Shown piece by piece: positions 17,106 through 27,005 of a DNA stretch of 64,000 nt; the first letter of the stretch is position 1; every line of letters starts with the position of its first letter. Under the pieces are notes generated by a model. The model saw only the letters and a list, made by a program, of their open reading frames with translations. It was not told where the DNA came from and did no database searches. The position numbers and the translations under genes are program-made. This stretch comes from SZUA-35 sp963781035 (GTDB lineage: Bacteria > Actinomycetota > Acidimicrobiia > Acidimicrobiales > SZUA-35), in the NCBI GenBank assembly GCA_963781035.1, contig CAWAEN010000006.1, positions 1 through 64,000 on the forward strand, read 5' to 3'.

Positions 17106-18261
17106 AGCACATGGTGACCAGCGCCGTTTGCTTGTCGGCCCGATGGAGCTCGTGAACCGCTTTGGTCATGAGGAAGGCACCGGTGCCTCCGAGGGGATGG
17201 CCGAGGGCGATCGCGCCGCCGTTCGGGTTGATCGTGTCCCTGTCGGCGCCGAGCTCCTTCTCCCATGCCAAGACCACCGACGCGAACGCTTCGTTGATCT
17301 CGACGAGGTCGATGTCGGACATCGAGAGATCGTTCCGCTCGAGCAGGTGCTTCGTGGCGTCGATCGGGCCCGTCAGCATCAGCACCGGGTCGACGCCGAC
17401 GTTGCAGGTATCGACGATGCGCGCCATCGGGGTGAGGCCGAGCTCGACCGCCTTCGCCGCCGTCATCACCAGCACTGCTGCGGCTCCGTCGGAGATCTGC
17501 GATGAGGTGCCGGCGGTGTGCACGCCGTTCTCCCGGCCGACGGCCTTGAGCTTGGCCAGCCCCTCGAGTGAGCTTTCGCGTAGGCCTTCGTCGGCGCTGA
17601 CGGTGTGGGTGGTCCCGGTGGGAATGCCCTCCTCGTCGACGTCGGGGGCCTCGATCGGCACGATCTGTGTGGCGAAGCGATCCTCGGCCCACGCTTGCGC
17701 TGCGAGTTGCTGGGAACGCAGACCGAACGCATCGGTGTCGTCCCGGGTGATCTCCCATTTGTCGGCGATGCGCTCGGCGCCCTCGAACTGGCTGGTCATC
17801 TCGTACTGCTCGAAGTAGGTCTTCGGGATGGGCACACCGAGGCCGAGCTTCTTCGAGGAGTTCACCCCGATCGGGATGCGGCTCATGACCTCGACCCCGC
17901 AGGCGACGGCGACATCGACCACGCCGGCCTTCACGAGGGCGCTGGCCATGTTGGTGGCCTGCTGCGACGAACCGCACTGAGCGTCGACCGTGGTGTTCGC
18001 GGTTGCCTGGGGCAGGCCGGCCGAGAGCCAGGCCGTTCGGCCGATGTTGAACGACTGCTCGCCGACCTGGCTCACACAGCCAGTGACGACCTGGCCGACC
18101 TCGTTCGGATCGACACCCGTCCGATCGAAGAGGGAGGTCAACACCCTTGCCAGCAGCTCGGCCGGATGCATGGTGGACAGGCCGCCGTTACGCCGGCCGA
18201 TGGGGGAGCGGACCGCGTCGATGATGACGACGTCGGACGGGTCGAGCGTGGCTTTGGACAT
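17062..18261 (-). CDS. Acetyl-CoA acetyltransferase/3-ketoacyl-CoA thiolase
   Basis: The intact 399-residue thiolase has the nucleophilic cysteine in TTVDAQCGSSQQA (Cys96), the VEINEAFA segment, the GHPLGGTGAF histidine and the C-terminal CCGGGLGTGTI cysteine. Its N-terminus (VVIIDAVRSPIGRRNGGLS) resembles the steroid/fatty-acid degradative group (FadA5/FadA6-like) of actinobacteria. It would cleave 3-ketoacyl-CoA to acetyl-CoA and a shortened acyl-CoA. Substrate specificity is not clear. Several other CoA-ester enzymes occur further along. Confidence 0.88.
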   Translation of the reverse strand: MSKATLDPSDVVIIDAVRSPIGRRNGGLSTMHPAELLARVLTSLFDRTGVDPNEVGQVVTGCVSQVGEQSFNIGRTAWLSAGLPQATANTTVDAQCGSSQQATNMASALVKAGVVDVAVACGVEVMSRIPIGVNSSKKLGLGVPIPKTYFEQYEMTSQFEGAERIADKWEITRDDTDAFGLRSQQLAAQAWAEDRFATQIVPIEAPDVDEEGIPTGTTHTVSADEGLRESSLEGLAKLKAVGRENGVHTAGTSSQISDGAAAVLVMTAAKAVELGLTPMARIVDTCNVGVDPVLMLTGPIDATKHLLERNDLSMSDIDLVEINEAFASVVLAWEKELGADRDTINPNGGAIALGHPLGGTGAFLMTKAVHELHRADKQTALVTMCCGGGLGTGTIIERV

Positions 18262-18287
18262 GGGCGGCAGCCTATGACCGGGGGCGG

Positions 18288-18449
18288 TCAGGCAGCCAGT
18301 TCGTGGTCGTGGCGATGCTCGGCGACGGCGGTGTGAGCGGCCAGTGCCGCCCGCGCCTTCTCGAGACCTTCACGGCCGACCCGACGAGTGCCCTCGTCGA
18401 GGCGCCACGGGCGTTCGTCGGAGAGGAGGGTGAGCTGTGCGTTCTTCAT
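18288..18449 (-). CDS. Small hypothetical protein, 53 residues
   Basis: An ATG at 18449 opens a 53-codon frame beginning MKNAQLTLLSDERPWRLDEG, with a helical basic middle and a His-rich end (AEHRHDHELAA). It fills the gap upstream of the thiolase on the same strand. Third codon positions are strongly G/C, as in neighbouring genes. No family is recognised with certainty. Confidence 0.5.
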   Translation of the reverse strand: MKNAQLTLLSDERPWRLDEGTRRVGREGLEKARAALAAHTAVAEHRHDHELAA

Positions 18450-18578
18450 GACACTCACTATGACGATGGGGTGTGACAGAGAGTTCCCGGTTGGCCCCAG
18501 ATTGTGACGAATGACACGAATCCGGGGTCAAAAGGAGAGGTTCCCCGATCTGGTCGAGGTCGACGGCTAGTTTTTCGG

Positions 18579-19600
18579 GTGCAACAACTCGTCCTCGCGG
18601 CGTTCGGCAGCCTCGTCCTCGTCGGAGCGATCGCCGTCGCGCTCGGAGATCGGCGGTGGGCCCGAGATCGGCGTCGACGACTGAGCCGAGCGCTGGAACG
18701 ATCCGAGACACGGGCGGCGTTCAACGAACTGATGGCGGCGCAGACGCTCTTCACCGCAGAGGTCTTCCGCTACGAGGCGGCGCTGGAGGCGCAGAACGTT
18801 CCGGCCGGCACGGTCCGCCTCGATCTGTACGCACCTGGTGCGCAGCGGGCGCCAGCCCCGATCGAGCAGATGAAGGACGGACCGCGGCGCCGACTCCTCG
18901 CGGCACGGCAGCGGTGGGAACAGGTTCGACCAGGCGCCGTGGCTGACGCCGGACCTCCACGCTGGATCGGTTTCGGCGAGATGCGTACCTGGGGCCTGCT
19001 CTTCTTCGGCCGTGAGCGGGCCTTCCTCCGCTTCGAGCACGCCTCGGACCCGAGCATCTGGTGCACGGTCGAGGTGAGCCGGTCGCGGGTGGGCTTCGGC
19101 CTCGGGGTGGAAGTCCAGAGGATCGGTGCCATCGCAGACCACGCCGATCCCAGCGTCTTGTTGGCGATGGTGAGGGAATCGCTCGACCACTCCGAACTGG
19201 CGGTTCGGCCCGGTTTCGACCCGGTGCGGCTCGCCCGCCGATGGCGCGAGGGTGGTCCGTTCCACCTGCTCGCCGGGCGCCTTCGGCTGCGCAGCGCCAC
19301 GCCGGCCATGTGGCTGGGTACGGATCGCGAGGACATCCCCGAGACTCGTCGGCTGCTCGACGCGCTCGACTCGGAACACGAAGCGCTCGTGTTGGACCTC
19401 ACCGGGTCGGACGCCGCGAGCCCACTCGACGAAGGGCAGGGCGTGCTTCGCTGCTCGATCGGCGGGCCGGCGGTCATGCTGGGTTGGTGGCGCACCAAGG
19501 GTCGGCCCGATCTTCGGCTGCTTGCCCGCTCACCGCACGGAGAGTGGTCCCGACGCTTCGATGCCTACGGTCAGCAGGTGCCGGACCCGGAATCGTCTGA
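18579..19600 (+). CDS. Membrane-anchored hypothetical protein, 3' end unclear
   Basis: A GTG at 18579 starts VQQLVLAAFGSLVLVGAIAVALG, a single N-terminal membrane anchor, followed by a basic stretch and a helical segment (SRALERSETRAAFNELMAAQ). No known domain is recognised. The frame would run to 20129, through more than 500 bases antisense to the lipoprotein gene on the other strand, which is implausible. A frameshift near 19570-19600 with a TGA at 19598-19600 gives a sensible end at about 340 residues. The end coordinate is therefore an inference. Confidence 0.5.
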
Positions 19601-20621
19601 CGTTCGACCGACGCGCTCGACGCTCTCCGGTGTGGCCGACGAACTCCCAGTCGTAGCCGTCGGCCCTGAGCTGCAGCAACAGGACGCCGTCGATCCCGGT
19701 CGATCGGTAGCGGGAGCCCGGACGCGGATCGTCGAAGGCCGACTCGCCGACCCCGCCGGTGCCAACGTTGAAGTTCACCATGCCCTCGTCGCCGGGGTCT
19801 CCGCTCGGTCGGAGCGGACCGAGTCGTTCGTAGAGGGCCGGACCACCGGTGAGGAGGATGTCAGCGCCGGAGCCGTCGAGTCGGCCGTAGATCGGGCCCA
19901 TGTTGTCGGCGTCTTCGATGTCTGCCGCCGATGTGAACCGGGCGTCGTGCCAGATCGCGAGGCGGCACTCGGCCGGCTCCGCACGGAGAACCTCGTCGAG
20001 CCACTGGTACTGCTCGGAGCCGACGTTGCATCCGCCGACGTCGGCGCATTGCGAGTTCAGCCCGATGATCTGCCACGCGCCGATGGTCGCAGCGAACCAG
20101 CCCTTGCCCGGGGTCGATCCCGTCGCTGATGACGCCACGACGTCGAAGAACGGGCCACCGTTGCCGAACGCGAAGTCCTCGTTGCCGGGCACCGCGTAGA
20201 GCGTCGAGAGCCTGTCGCCGTAGAGGGGCAGGAAACACTCGTCCAGTTTGGCCGCAGTGCCGCCGACCGTCAGATCGCCGGCGACCAGCACGACGTCGGC
20301 CCGGTCGACCAAGGCCGCCACCTCGCTGCTGCGGCTCCCGCAGTCCGACAGGTTCCCGACCACAGCCACGCTGACCGGGGCCGGTGGCTCGGTCGTCGTG
20401 GTCGTCGGGAGTGGTGGCGGTGTCGGGAGTGGAGGCAGGGGTGGCGGGGTCGGGAGTGGAGGCAGGGTTGGTGGGGCCTCGGTCGTCAATTCCTGAGCCG
20501 GGGGATCGATCGTGGGGCCGAGAGGTGCGCTGTCGGTCGAGGAGGCGAGGCGGGCCGGATCACTGCATGCAGCAGCGATCACCGCAACCATCGCCAACAC
20601 CACCACCGCCGGACTCCGCAC
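19571..20621 (-). CDS. Metallophosphoesterase-like exported lipoprotein, frameshifted at 3' end
   Basis: The N-terminus MRSPAVVVLAMVAVIAAACSD is a lipoprotein signal. A Pro/Thr-rich repeat linker (PPLPTPPPLPPLPTPPPLP) follows. The calcineurin-like fold shows VVLVAGDLTVGG, LYAVPGNEDFAFG and IWHDARF, equivalent to the GD, GNH and H motifs, with substitutions in GN(E)D. The frame near 19631-19637 needs one base removed. The C-terminus then reads ATPESVERVGRTSDDSGSGTC and stops at 19571. It is probably a surface phosphoesterase of unknown substrate and converges on the hypothetical gene. Confidence 0.65.
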
Positions 20622-20666
20622 CCTCCCAGGTTAGGACGGCTCCCGAATCGGTGGGATGGTGTGCCC

Positions 20667-21653
20667 ATGAGTCATTCACCACGTCACGGAATCACCATTC
20701 CCTTCGGCGGAATCTCCTTGTCTGACCACCGCGAGATCTTTCGAGAGCTCGTGGATCTGGGTTATTCCGACGTCTGGAGCTCTGAAGCAGACGGTGCCGA
20801 CGGGTTCACTCCGCTCGCGCTGGCCGCCGCCTGGGCGCCGGAACTGCGACTGGGTGTCGCCATCATTCCGGCCTATACGAGAGGGCCGGCGTTGCTGGCT
20901 CAGAGCGTCGCCTCCCTCGCCGATGCGGCGCCCGGACGGTTCGTGATGGGCATCGGTTCGTCGTCGAACGTGATCGTGGAGCGCTGGAACGACATCGAAT
21001 TCGACCAGCCGTATCACCGGACCCGCGACGCCGTCCGGTTCCTCAAGACGGCGCTGAGCGGTGAGAAGGTCACCGAGCAGTATCGAACGTTCGAGGTGAA
21101 GGGATTCCGACTCGGCATCCGGCCCGCCCAGCAACCCCCGATCCTCGTCGCTGCCTTGCGTGAAGGCATGCTGCGGATGGCAGGCAAGGAAGCGGACGGG
21201 GCGATCATCAACTGGCTGTCGGCCGACGACGTCAGGACAGTGGCCCCGATCGTTCACGAGGCGGCAGCTGCGGCGGGCAAGCCCGCTCCCGAGATCGCAG
21301 CGAGGATCTTCGTGTGTCCGAGCGAGGATGCCGATGCCGTGCGAGCTCAGGCCCGATTTGCGATCGCCGCCTATCTCAACGTGCCGGTGTACGCCGCGTT
21401 CCACGAATGGGTGGGACGAGGCGACGCCTTGAGGGAGATGTGGGATCAGTGGAAGGCCGGGGATCGCAAGGCGGCATTGGCCGCGATTCCCGACTCGGTC
21501 GTCGACGAGTTGATCATCCACGGATCGCCGGAGTCGTGTCGGGAACAGATCGATGCGTACCTGGAGGCCGGGGTCGACACAGCAGCGATTGCCGTCATGC
21601 CCTTCGCCGGGGTCGACATCCGCCAAGCCGCCCGAGACTTGGCCCCCCGCTGA
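20667..21653 (+). CDS. LLM-class (luciferase-like) F420-dependent oxidoreductase
   Basis: The intact 328-residue TIM-barrel protein shows the luciferase-like monooxygenase pattern: LVDLGYSDVWSSEADGADGFTPLALAAAWAP, LRLGVAIIPAYTRGPALLAQ and PGRFVMGIGSSSNVIVERWN. These match F420- or FMN-dependent oxidoreductases abundant in Acidimicrobiia and mycobacteria. ATG 20667 is preferred over GTG 20661. The substrate is unknown. It is followed by the nested palindrome element. Confidence 0.85.
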   Translation: MSHSPRHGITIPFGGISLSDHREIFRELVDLGYSDVWSSEADGADGFTPLALAAAWAPELRLGVAIIPAYTRGPALLAQSVASLADAAPGRFVMGIGSSSNVIVERWNDIEFDQPYHRTRDAVRFLKTALSGEKVTEQYRTFEVKGFRLGIRPAQQPPILVAALREGMLRMAGKEADGAIINWLSADDVRTVAPIVHEAAAAAGKPAPEIAARIFVCPSEDADAVRAQARFAIAAYLNVPVYAAFHEWVGRGDALREMWDQWKAGDRKAALAAIPDSVVDELIIHGSPESCREQIDAYLEAGVDTAAIAVMPFAGVDIRQAARDLAPR

Positions 21654-21670
21654 CCCTGCGTCTGCGACCC

Positions 21671-21753
21671 AACCCGAGGCTATGACCCCCGGAAATGCAT
21701 GGCCCAAACCTCGGGTTTGGGCCCCACAGAATCGGGGGTCATAGCCTCGGGTT
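21671..21753. repeat. Nested palindrome element, copy 1
   Basis: Perfect 21-bp outer arms (21671-21691 and 21733-21753; left arm starts AACCCGAGGCTATGACC) enclose an inner hairpin, GGCCCAAACC-TCG-GGTTTGGGCC (21701-21723). It lies between the convergent oxidoreductase and HerA-like genes. A second copy is at 47726-47808. It could act as a bidirectional terminator or be a REP/MITE-like repeat. Confidence 0.85.
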
Positions 21754-21755
21754 GC

Positions 21756-24205
21756 TCAGAGCCGAGCCTCGTTCGGGATCCAGACGACCATGAAGTCGTC
21801 GATCGTGATGTCGGTCTTCTCGAGCGGAACCTCGGTCGGCTCGACGTTGGCCGCCTTCTCGCTCCACTCGTCGTCGATCTCGATCACTGCGTCCTGCAAC
21901 TCGGCTTCGAGCTGACCGAGCTCGTCGATCTTCTCGGCAACGCGATTCTGCGCGGTCTGCAGCCGGGCCTCGGTCGACTTCGACTGGCGACTCCCCGACG
22001 TCATTCTCCGGGCTGCGCTGCCGAGCGAACGAGCCGACTTGCGACCACCCAACAGCCCGCCGAGGATCGACGTGCCCATGTTGACGAGGTTCTGTGTCTT
22101 GCGGCCCTTCGACTGCTCCTCGAGCTCGGCCACCCGGTCCTCGGATTTCGCCAAGGCGGCCTGCACCCGGTCGTACTTCGTCTCGAGCTTCGTCCGCAGC
22201 TTGGCCGCCGCCTCGTCTGCTCCGGCGTCGGCGGCCGCCTCGCAGCGCGCCGCGAACTCGGCCTCGGACTCGCCGGGCCGCGACCACAGTTTCAGGTCGG
22301 GATTGTGCTGCAGCGTCAGCCGTTCGTCCGTGTAGAGCGACGCTTTCAGAGTCGGTCTGCGCCTTCTTGAGTGCGGTCGCCGTCAGGCTGACCTCCGGCA
22401 TCACGTACACAGCGTCGGCCGGAGCGTCGGTCCCGAAGTCGCGGTCGTCGAAGTCGACCGTCACGGCCGCGTCGACATCGATCTCGGGTCCGGTCAACGG
22501 GATGATGGCCTCCCACTCCTCGGTGTGGCGCAGGTCGGCCTTGGTCTCGTCGAACAACAACGTCACACGAGCAGCCAGGGCCGGTGCCAGCCTCGTTCCT
22601 TCGGCCGAGCCCTCGACGGCCTCGAGCCACGGGCTCGATCGCTTCACGTAGCGGACCGGCACGCTGTCCGGCACCTTCGGCGGCACGGTCGACTCGTTGT
22701 CGGCGAGGGCAGGGGCAGCCGCTCCCGCATCCGAACCGGCGACCGTCTGACGTCGCGGCGGCAGCGCTACCGGTGCCCCCGGTTGCCGGGGTCCCGGCGG
22801 GCCCGCCGGCGGCAAGGTGGTCGGCCATGAGTCCGCCGATCTGATCGCGAGTCAGCGGGCCGGCCAGGTAGCTCATCGCCCACCGCGTGGTGAGCAGCGG
22901 CAACGCCGTCGACCGCGTGGTCCGCAGCACGAACTGCCGCTTGCCGAGACCGCTGATCATTCGCTCCACCTCGTCGACGTCGACCGAGCCGTCTGCGCCT
23001 CGCAACCCGTCGATCAGACGGTTCTTGTCCTGCTCGGTCTGCAGTCGCCCGATCATCCAGGTCCCGGCGTTGGAGATCGCCTTGTAGTCGAGGTCGACCG
23101 GATTCTGTGTGCTCAGCACGAGCCCGACGCCGAACGCCCTCGCCTGCTTGAGCAGCGTGAGAATGGGACCCTTCGTCGGCGGATTGGCGACCGGAGGTGC
23201 GTAGCCGGCCACTTCATCGATGTAGACCAGCACCCGCAACTCGCCCGTACCCGACTGCGATCGCATCCAGCTGATCAGCTTGCTCAGGACGAGGGTGACG
23301 GCGAACTGCCGCTCGGTCTCGTCGAGGTGGCTGAGACTGACCACTGCGGCCCGAGGATCACCGTTCCCGTCCCAGAGCATCGATGCGATGTCGAGCGGCT
23401 CGCCGACCGACCATGCGGCGAAGGACGGTGACGCCAGGAGGCCGTTGAGTTTCATCACCAGGGCGGTGCGATCGGCCGGTGGGAAGAACGAATCGAGTTC
23501 GAGGACGCCGAGCTTGCGGATCGGCGGATCCATCATCTGTCCGAGCAACGTCGGCAGGTCCATGGGGGAGTCGGTCTGCCATGCCCGGGTGATCAGGTTG
23601 GCCATCAGGATGTGCTCGCGCCCCGAGAGGGGATCGCTCTCGACACCGATCAGCGAGAGCAGCCCGGCCACGGTGCTGTCGACTTCGTCCTGCAGTACTT
23701 GCGGGTCGTCGCTCGTCGGCTTCGACAAGCGACCCAGGGCGTTGAGTGGCACACCCGCGTCGGAACCCGGCGTGTAGATCACGGGCCGAGCAGCCTTTCG
23801 GAGCTCGCCGATGTCGGCGCCGTCGAGGCCCCACGAGGCGAGCCCGTCTGACCACATCTGGGCAGTCGAAGCAGCCAGCTCCGGCACGGTGGTTTCGGCG
23901 ACCCGCGCCGCTCCGGCATCGATCCACGGCTCGAACTCGTCTGCGTGCAGCGACGGGAACGTGAGGCTCAAGTTGCTGAGGTCGCCCTTCGGGTCGATGG
24001 CAAGCACTGGCACCCCGGACAGGAGCGCCTCCTCCAGCAGGACGACACCGAGGCCGGTCTTGCCCGAACCGGTCATGCCGACGATGACACCGTGAGTGGT
24101 GAAGTCGGCGCTGTCGAGCAGCACCCGTTCACCGGTGCGATCACCGCTCTCGGCCGAGATCTCCTCGCCGATGAACAGTTCGCCCTGACCGCGTTCGATG
24201 CCCAT
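21756..24205 (-). CDS. HerA-like (DUF853-type) ATPase, two frameshifts
   Basis: The N-terminal 500 residues form a HerA/FtsK-like ATPase: Walker A GMTGSGKTG (residues 43-51), LAIDPKGDLSNL, Walker B RVLVYIDEVAGYAPP, VLSTQNPVDLDYK and RLQTEQDK. The C-terminal part has a basic domain, a coiled coil (AELEEQSKGRKTQ...SARSLGSAARRMTSG) and the end IDDFMVVWIPNEARL. Frame changes at about 22790-22805 and 22345-22358 must be corrected to give about 815 residues. Homologues are annotated as ATP-binding proteins of unknown role, possibly DNA translocases. Conserved sequence on both sides of each shift argues for sequencing error. Confidence 0.78.
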
Positions 24206-24357
24206 GTTTGTGTGTCCTTCCGGGACGATGCCCGTGCTTTTCGTGGTGGAAACACGAGGGTGTTCGGAGCGTTCGTCCGCTTGCCCTCGAAAACAGGCAG
24301 ACTAGTTGGGTTCGCCGTACGCAACGTGACGGTGATCCCCGCAAAGAGGAGAACACC

Positions 24358-24684
24358 ATGGGTTTCATGGACAAGATCAAGAGCGTCTTCGGTGGCGCCA
24401 CCAACAAGGCCGGTGGCCTGGCTGACAAGGCCGGCGTCGGCGAGATGGTGGACAAGGTCGGCGATGCTGCCGGTCATGCCCGCGAGACCGTTGGTGGTGT
24501 GGTCGAAGGAGCCGTCGACAAGGTGGCAGACGCCGCCGACTCCGCGACCAAGGGCAAGTACACCGAACAGCTCGACAAGGTCCGCGACGCGGCCGACAAG
24601 ATCGACGGCACAGCCGGCGATGTTGCCGCCGAGACCGCCGAGACCGTCGAGGCTCCGGAGACTCCGGAGACGCCGGCTCCGTGA
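24358..24684 (+). CDS. Small helical protein with MT0933/Rv0909-antitoxin-like segment
   Basis: The 108-residue acidic, amphipathic protein starts MGFMDKIKSVFGG after the ribosome site AAAGAGGAG. It contains DSATKGKYTEQLDKVRDAAD, which matches the D-x-x-T-x-GKY-x4-DKV pattern of the MT0933-type antitoxin family. The tail is a Glu/Pro repeat (ETVEAPETPETPAP). No toxin gene adjoins it on either side, so an antitoxin role is doubtful. A stress- or surface-associated helical protein is an alternative. Confidence 0.6.
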   Translation: MGFMDKIKSVFGGATNKAGGLADKAGVGEMVDKVGDAAGHARETVGGVVEGAVDKVADAADSATKGKYTEQLDKVRDAADKIDGTAGDVAAETAETVEAPETPETPAP

Positions 24685-24687
24685 TGT

Positions 24688-24782
24688 GTCGAGAGGTGTG
24701 AACACCTCTCGACGCCCGAACACGAAAACGCAGAGGATCCCGATGCCCAGGCACAGCGCCCAGCATCGGGATCGTTGCGTTT
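24688..24782. terminator. Two consecutive hairpins between convergent genes
   Basis: The first is a 12-bp inverted repeat, GTCGAGAGGTGT and ACACCTCTCGAC (24688-24713). The second pairs GATCCCGATGC (24736-24746) with GCATCGGGATC (24763-24773), flanked by AAAACGCA and TGCGTTTT. This gives U-tract-like ends in both directions. Confidence 0.75.
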
Positions 24783-24820
24783 TGCGCGATGCCCCGAAGC
24801 AGGGCCCCTCGAGGTCGGCT

Positions 24821-25390
24821 TCAGTCGAAGCTGAGCTCGCGCAGCAGCCCGATCTGTTCTGGCGTCGGTGGGGGGCCGAGCTCGCCTCGGTAGTCGCCGG
24901 CTCCCACCTGCCACACGGCGAAGGCCTCGGCGAAGTCGCCGGCACCGGTCGAGAAGTCGGCCAGCCCGTTACCCGGCCACCACGGTGCTGACTCTGCGTC
25001 GCGAATGGCCAGCCAGGATCGGCGTTCGTCGCCGTCGTTCTTCGTCACGTCGACCGCATGTCCGAGCTCGTGGGCGAAGATGCGTGCGAGATCTCTCGAT
25101 GTCGCTCCGGGACGCACGAACACCTCGATGCGTTGCTCTCGACTCCACGTGTAGCCGGCGATGTTGCCCGCTCCGGTGACGAACTCGATCTCCCAGCCCG
25201 GCAGCTCTTCTTCCCACGGGTAGGTGATCGCTTCGATCGCCGGACCACCAAGGGCCTGCACGCTCGGCGACTCGTAGCTGATGGTGGCCGGGGGAGGGAC
25301 GTCTCTGGCGATGCTGATGGCGCGGACCGCGATCACGGCCGCAGCGACATGGAGGGCGCCCAGGACAAGGCGATAGAAACCATTCAGCAT
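24821..25390 (-). CDS. Membrane-anchored zincin-like metalloprotease (HExxH)
   Basis: The 189-residue protein has an N-terminal membrane helix (LVLGALHVAAAVIAVRAI) and a compact domain containing ARIFAHELGHAVDVTKNDGDE. The H-E-x-x-H zinc motif is followed by a further Asp/Glu-rich region and AGDFAEAFAVWQVG, which may supply the third ligand. It probably acts outside the membrane. No closer family is recognised. It converges on the helical protein gene. Confidence 0.6.
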   Translation of the reverse strand: MLNGFYRLVLGALHVAAAVIAVRAISIARDVPPPATISYESPSVQALGGPAIEAITYPWEEELPGWEIEFVTGAGNIAGYTWSREQRIEVFVRPGATSRDLARIFAHELGHAVDVTKNDGDERRSWLAIRDAESAPWWPGNGLADFSTGAGDFAEAFAVWQVGAGDYRGELGPPPTPEQIGLLRELSFD

Positions 25391-25407
25391 CGTTTCGAGA
25401 AACGACG

Positions 25408-26127
25408 CTAAGAGGGCCCTGCTTGAGCCTTTTCGAGGTGTTTGGTCAGTGAGTCAACCGACTCATGGGTGTTGAGTCCGCTCGTGCTCGGCATCAAATA
25501 CACCGGCGCGCCACCGAAGGATGTGGCCTGCCAGCCGCTCTCGGCCCGACGGTCGACCCCCGTTCGCCAGCCGCCCAATCCCACCATCACGACACGCTCG
25601 GGTTTCAGCCATCGGACGAGTCGCTCGACTCGCGACGCACCGCTTCGGAACTCGGCGGCGGTGATCTGATCGGCACGCCCGGTGGTCCGTTTGGCCAGAT
25701 CGGTGAAACCGATCCCGTGATGGAGGAGGGCGTGGTCGATGGCCCGATCCTGCGTCACGATGCCGGCAGCGAGGGCGGCCGGCCAGAACCGGTTGCCGGT
25801 CTTGGCGAAACTCACGCCTTCCTTGGCCGAGGTCCTGCCGGGGTTGAGGCCGCACACCAGCATCTTCATGTTCGGCTGCACCGAATCGGGAATACTCTCC
25901 TGTCGCACCGACAGTGCTCCGTCGACATGGAAACCCGCCCCCTCGATGAGGTCGTCCAGAGAGATCGGCAGATCGCCGCCGATGCTGATTCGCACCTCGG
26001 CCCCGGTGGGAAGGGATCGATGGAGCCTGGCCAGCCACAGCGGGATCTCACCCGCATCGACTCGTGACTCCCTGCGGAGGCCGATGCCGTCGCTCGCCGC
26101 CCTGACGAGATGCTGACTGCTGCTCAC
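25408..26127 (-). CDS. mug: Mismatch-specific (Mug-type) uracil/thymine DNA glycosylase
   Basis: The C-terminal 160 residues match the Mug/TDG fold: MLVCGLNPGRTSAKEGVSFAKTGNRFWPA holds the catalytic Asn region, and YLMPSTSGLNTH is the intercalating loop. They would excise uracil or thymine from G mismatches and initiate base excision repair. An N-terminal extension of about 80 residues (SLPTGAEVRISIGGDLP) is not typical of Mug. The start codon could be further in. It starts divergently from the 59-residue gene. Confidence 0.78.
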   Translation of the reverse strand: MSSSQHLVRAASDGIGLRRESRVDAGEIPLWLARLHRSLPTGAEVRISIGGDLPISLDDLIEGAGFHVDGALSVRQESIPDSVQPNMKMLVCGLNPGRTSAKEGVSFAKTGNRFWPAALAAGIVTQDRAIDHALLHHGIGFTDLAKRTTGRADQITAAEFRSGASRVERLVRWLKPERVVMVGLGGWRTGVDRRAESGWQATSFGGAPVYLMPSTSGLNTHESVDSLTKHLEKAQAGPS

Positions 26128-26207
26128 TCGACCCGAGGGTAGCGGAGGGGCGGCCCGGCACCAGCCGGTGACGGTGTCGTTGGCAGTCGGCTGGGTACGC
26201 TGTGGCG

Positions 26208-26387
26208 ATGACGCAGGTTCAAGATGTGAGCGCAGCCCTCCAGATCATCGACGCCGGACTCGGTGTCATGACTGACCGCGAGCTCGTGTCGACCGACGAA
26301 GTCACGAATCTCCTGCTCGACGTCCGGGCGCTCTTGAGTGATGACGCCATCCGCACTCCGGCCGAGCCGGCATCCGATCCTGCCTGA
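26208..26387 (+). CDS. Small hypothetical protein, 59 residues
   Basis: The ATG at 26208 (a GTG at 26202 is an alternative) gives MTQVQDVSAALQIIDAGLGV, a short acidic helical protein without a signal peptide. It lies between divergent Mug and convergent PAP2 genes, with 16 bases to the PAP2 stop. Codon use is like that of its neighbours. No function is recognised. Confidence 0.5.
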   Translation: MTQVQDVSAALQIIDAGLGVMTDRELVSTDEVTNLLLDVRALLSDDAIRTPAEPASDPA

Positions 26388-26403
26388 TTCAGCGCAAGGG
26401 CTG

Positions 26404-26934
26404 TCAGCGCAAGGGCTGGATTGCTTTCGCTGCGAGACCCAGCGCTGTGCCGACGACGAAACCGGCAGCAACATCTGAGCCGTGATGCATACGAGCGTGC
26501 ACCCGACTCGCACCAACGATGCCGGCCGCTGCCACCCACAGAGGACGAAGCACGGGGACCGCGTCGCTCAACAGGACGGCCGCCATGGCCCCGGACGAAG
26601 CGTGACCGCTCGGGAAGCTGGCGGTTTTCGGGCGACGCAAGTGCGGAGCCCCTTCGATCAGGTCGGGCCGTTGCCGATCGAAGATGGGCTTGATCATCGC
26701 GTTCACCAGTACCGACTCCACTCCGAGCGCGACTGCCATACGCAGTGCGTGCGGTCGGAGCGACGGCACGAACAACGCGCCGGTCAAGGACAGGACATGC
26801 CATCCGATCGAGAACTCGGCAGCTTTGCTCGCCGAGTAGAACACCCGGTCGGCGATGACGTTGCCCCGAAGTGGCTCGAAGAACTTGTCGACTCGGTCGT
26901 CGAAGGCCGCCGTGTCCGGCAGGGAGATCGGCAC
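26404..26934 (-). CDS. PAP2-family phosphatase
   Basis: The 176-residue integral membrane protein has the three PAP2 motifs in order: KPIFDRQRP (K-x6-RP), PSGHASSG (PSGH) and SRVHARMHHGSDVAAG (SR-x5-H-x3-D). These form the phosphohistidine active site used for lipid phosphates or undecaprenyl pyrophosphate. Several hydrophobic helices surround them. The exact substrate is not known. Confidence 0.85.
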   Translation of the reverse strand: MPISLPDTAAFDDRVDKFFEPLRGNVIADRVFYSASKAAEFSIGWHVLSLTGALFVPSLRPHALRMAVALGVESVLVNAMIKPIFDRQRPDLIEGAPHLRRPKTASFPSGHASSGAMAAVLLSDAVPVLRPLWVAAAGIVGASRVHARMHHGSDVAAGFVVGTALGLAAKAIQPLR

Positions 26935-27005
26935 CCGGGGAGCCTATGGGAAATGCAGCGCCGGCGGATCCTGACGCAGTCTGGTCGAACGATGGGGAGG
27001 GACGG

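Noticed and set aside
19600..20129. C-terminal extension of the membrane-anchored hypothetical protein
   Set aside because: It is antisense to the metallophosphoesterase-like gene, which has the better coding evidence, so a frameshift before 19600 is more likely.
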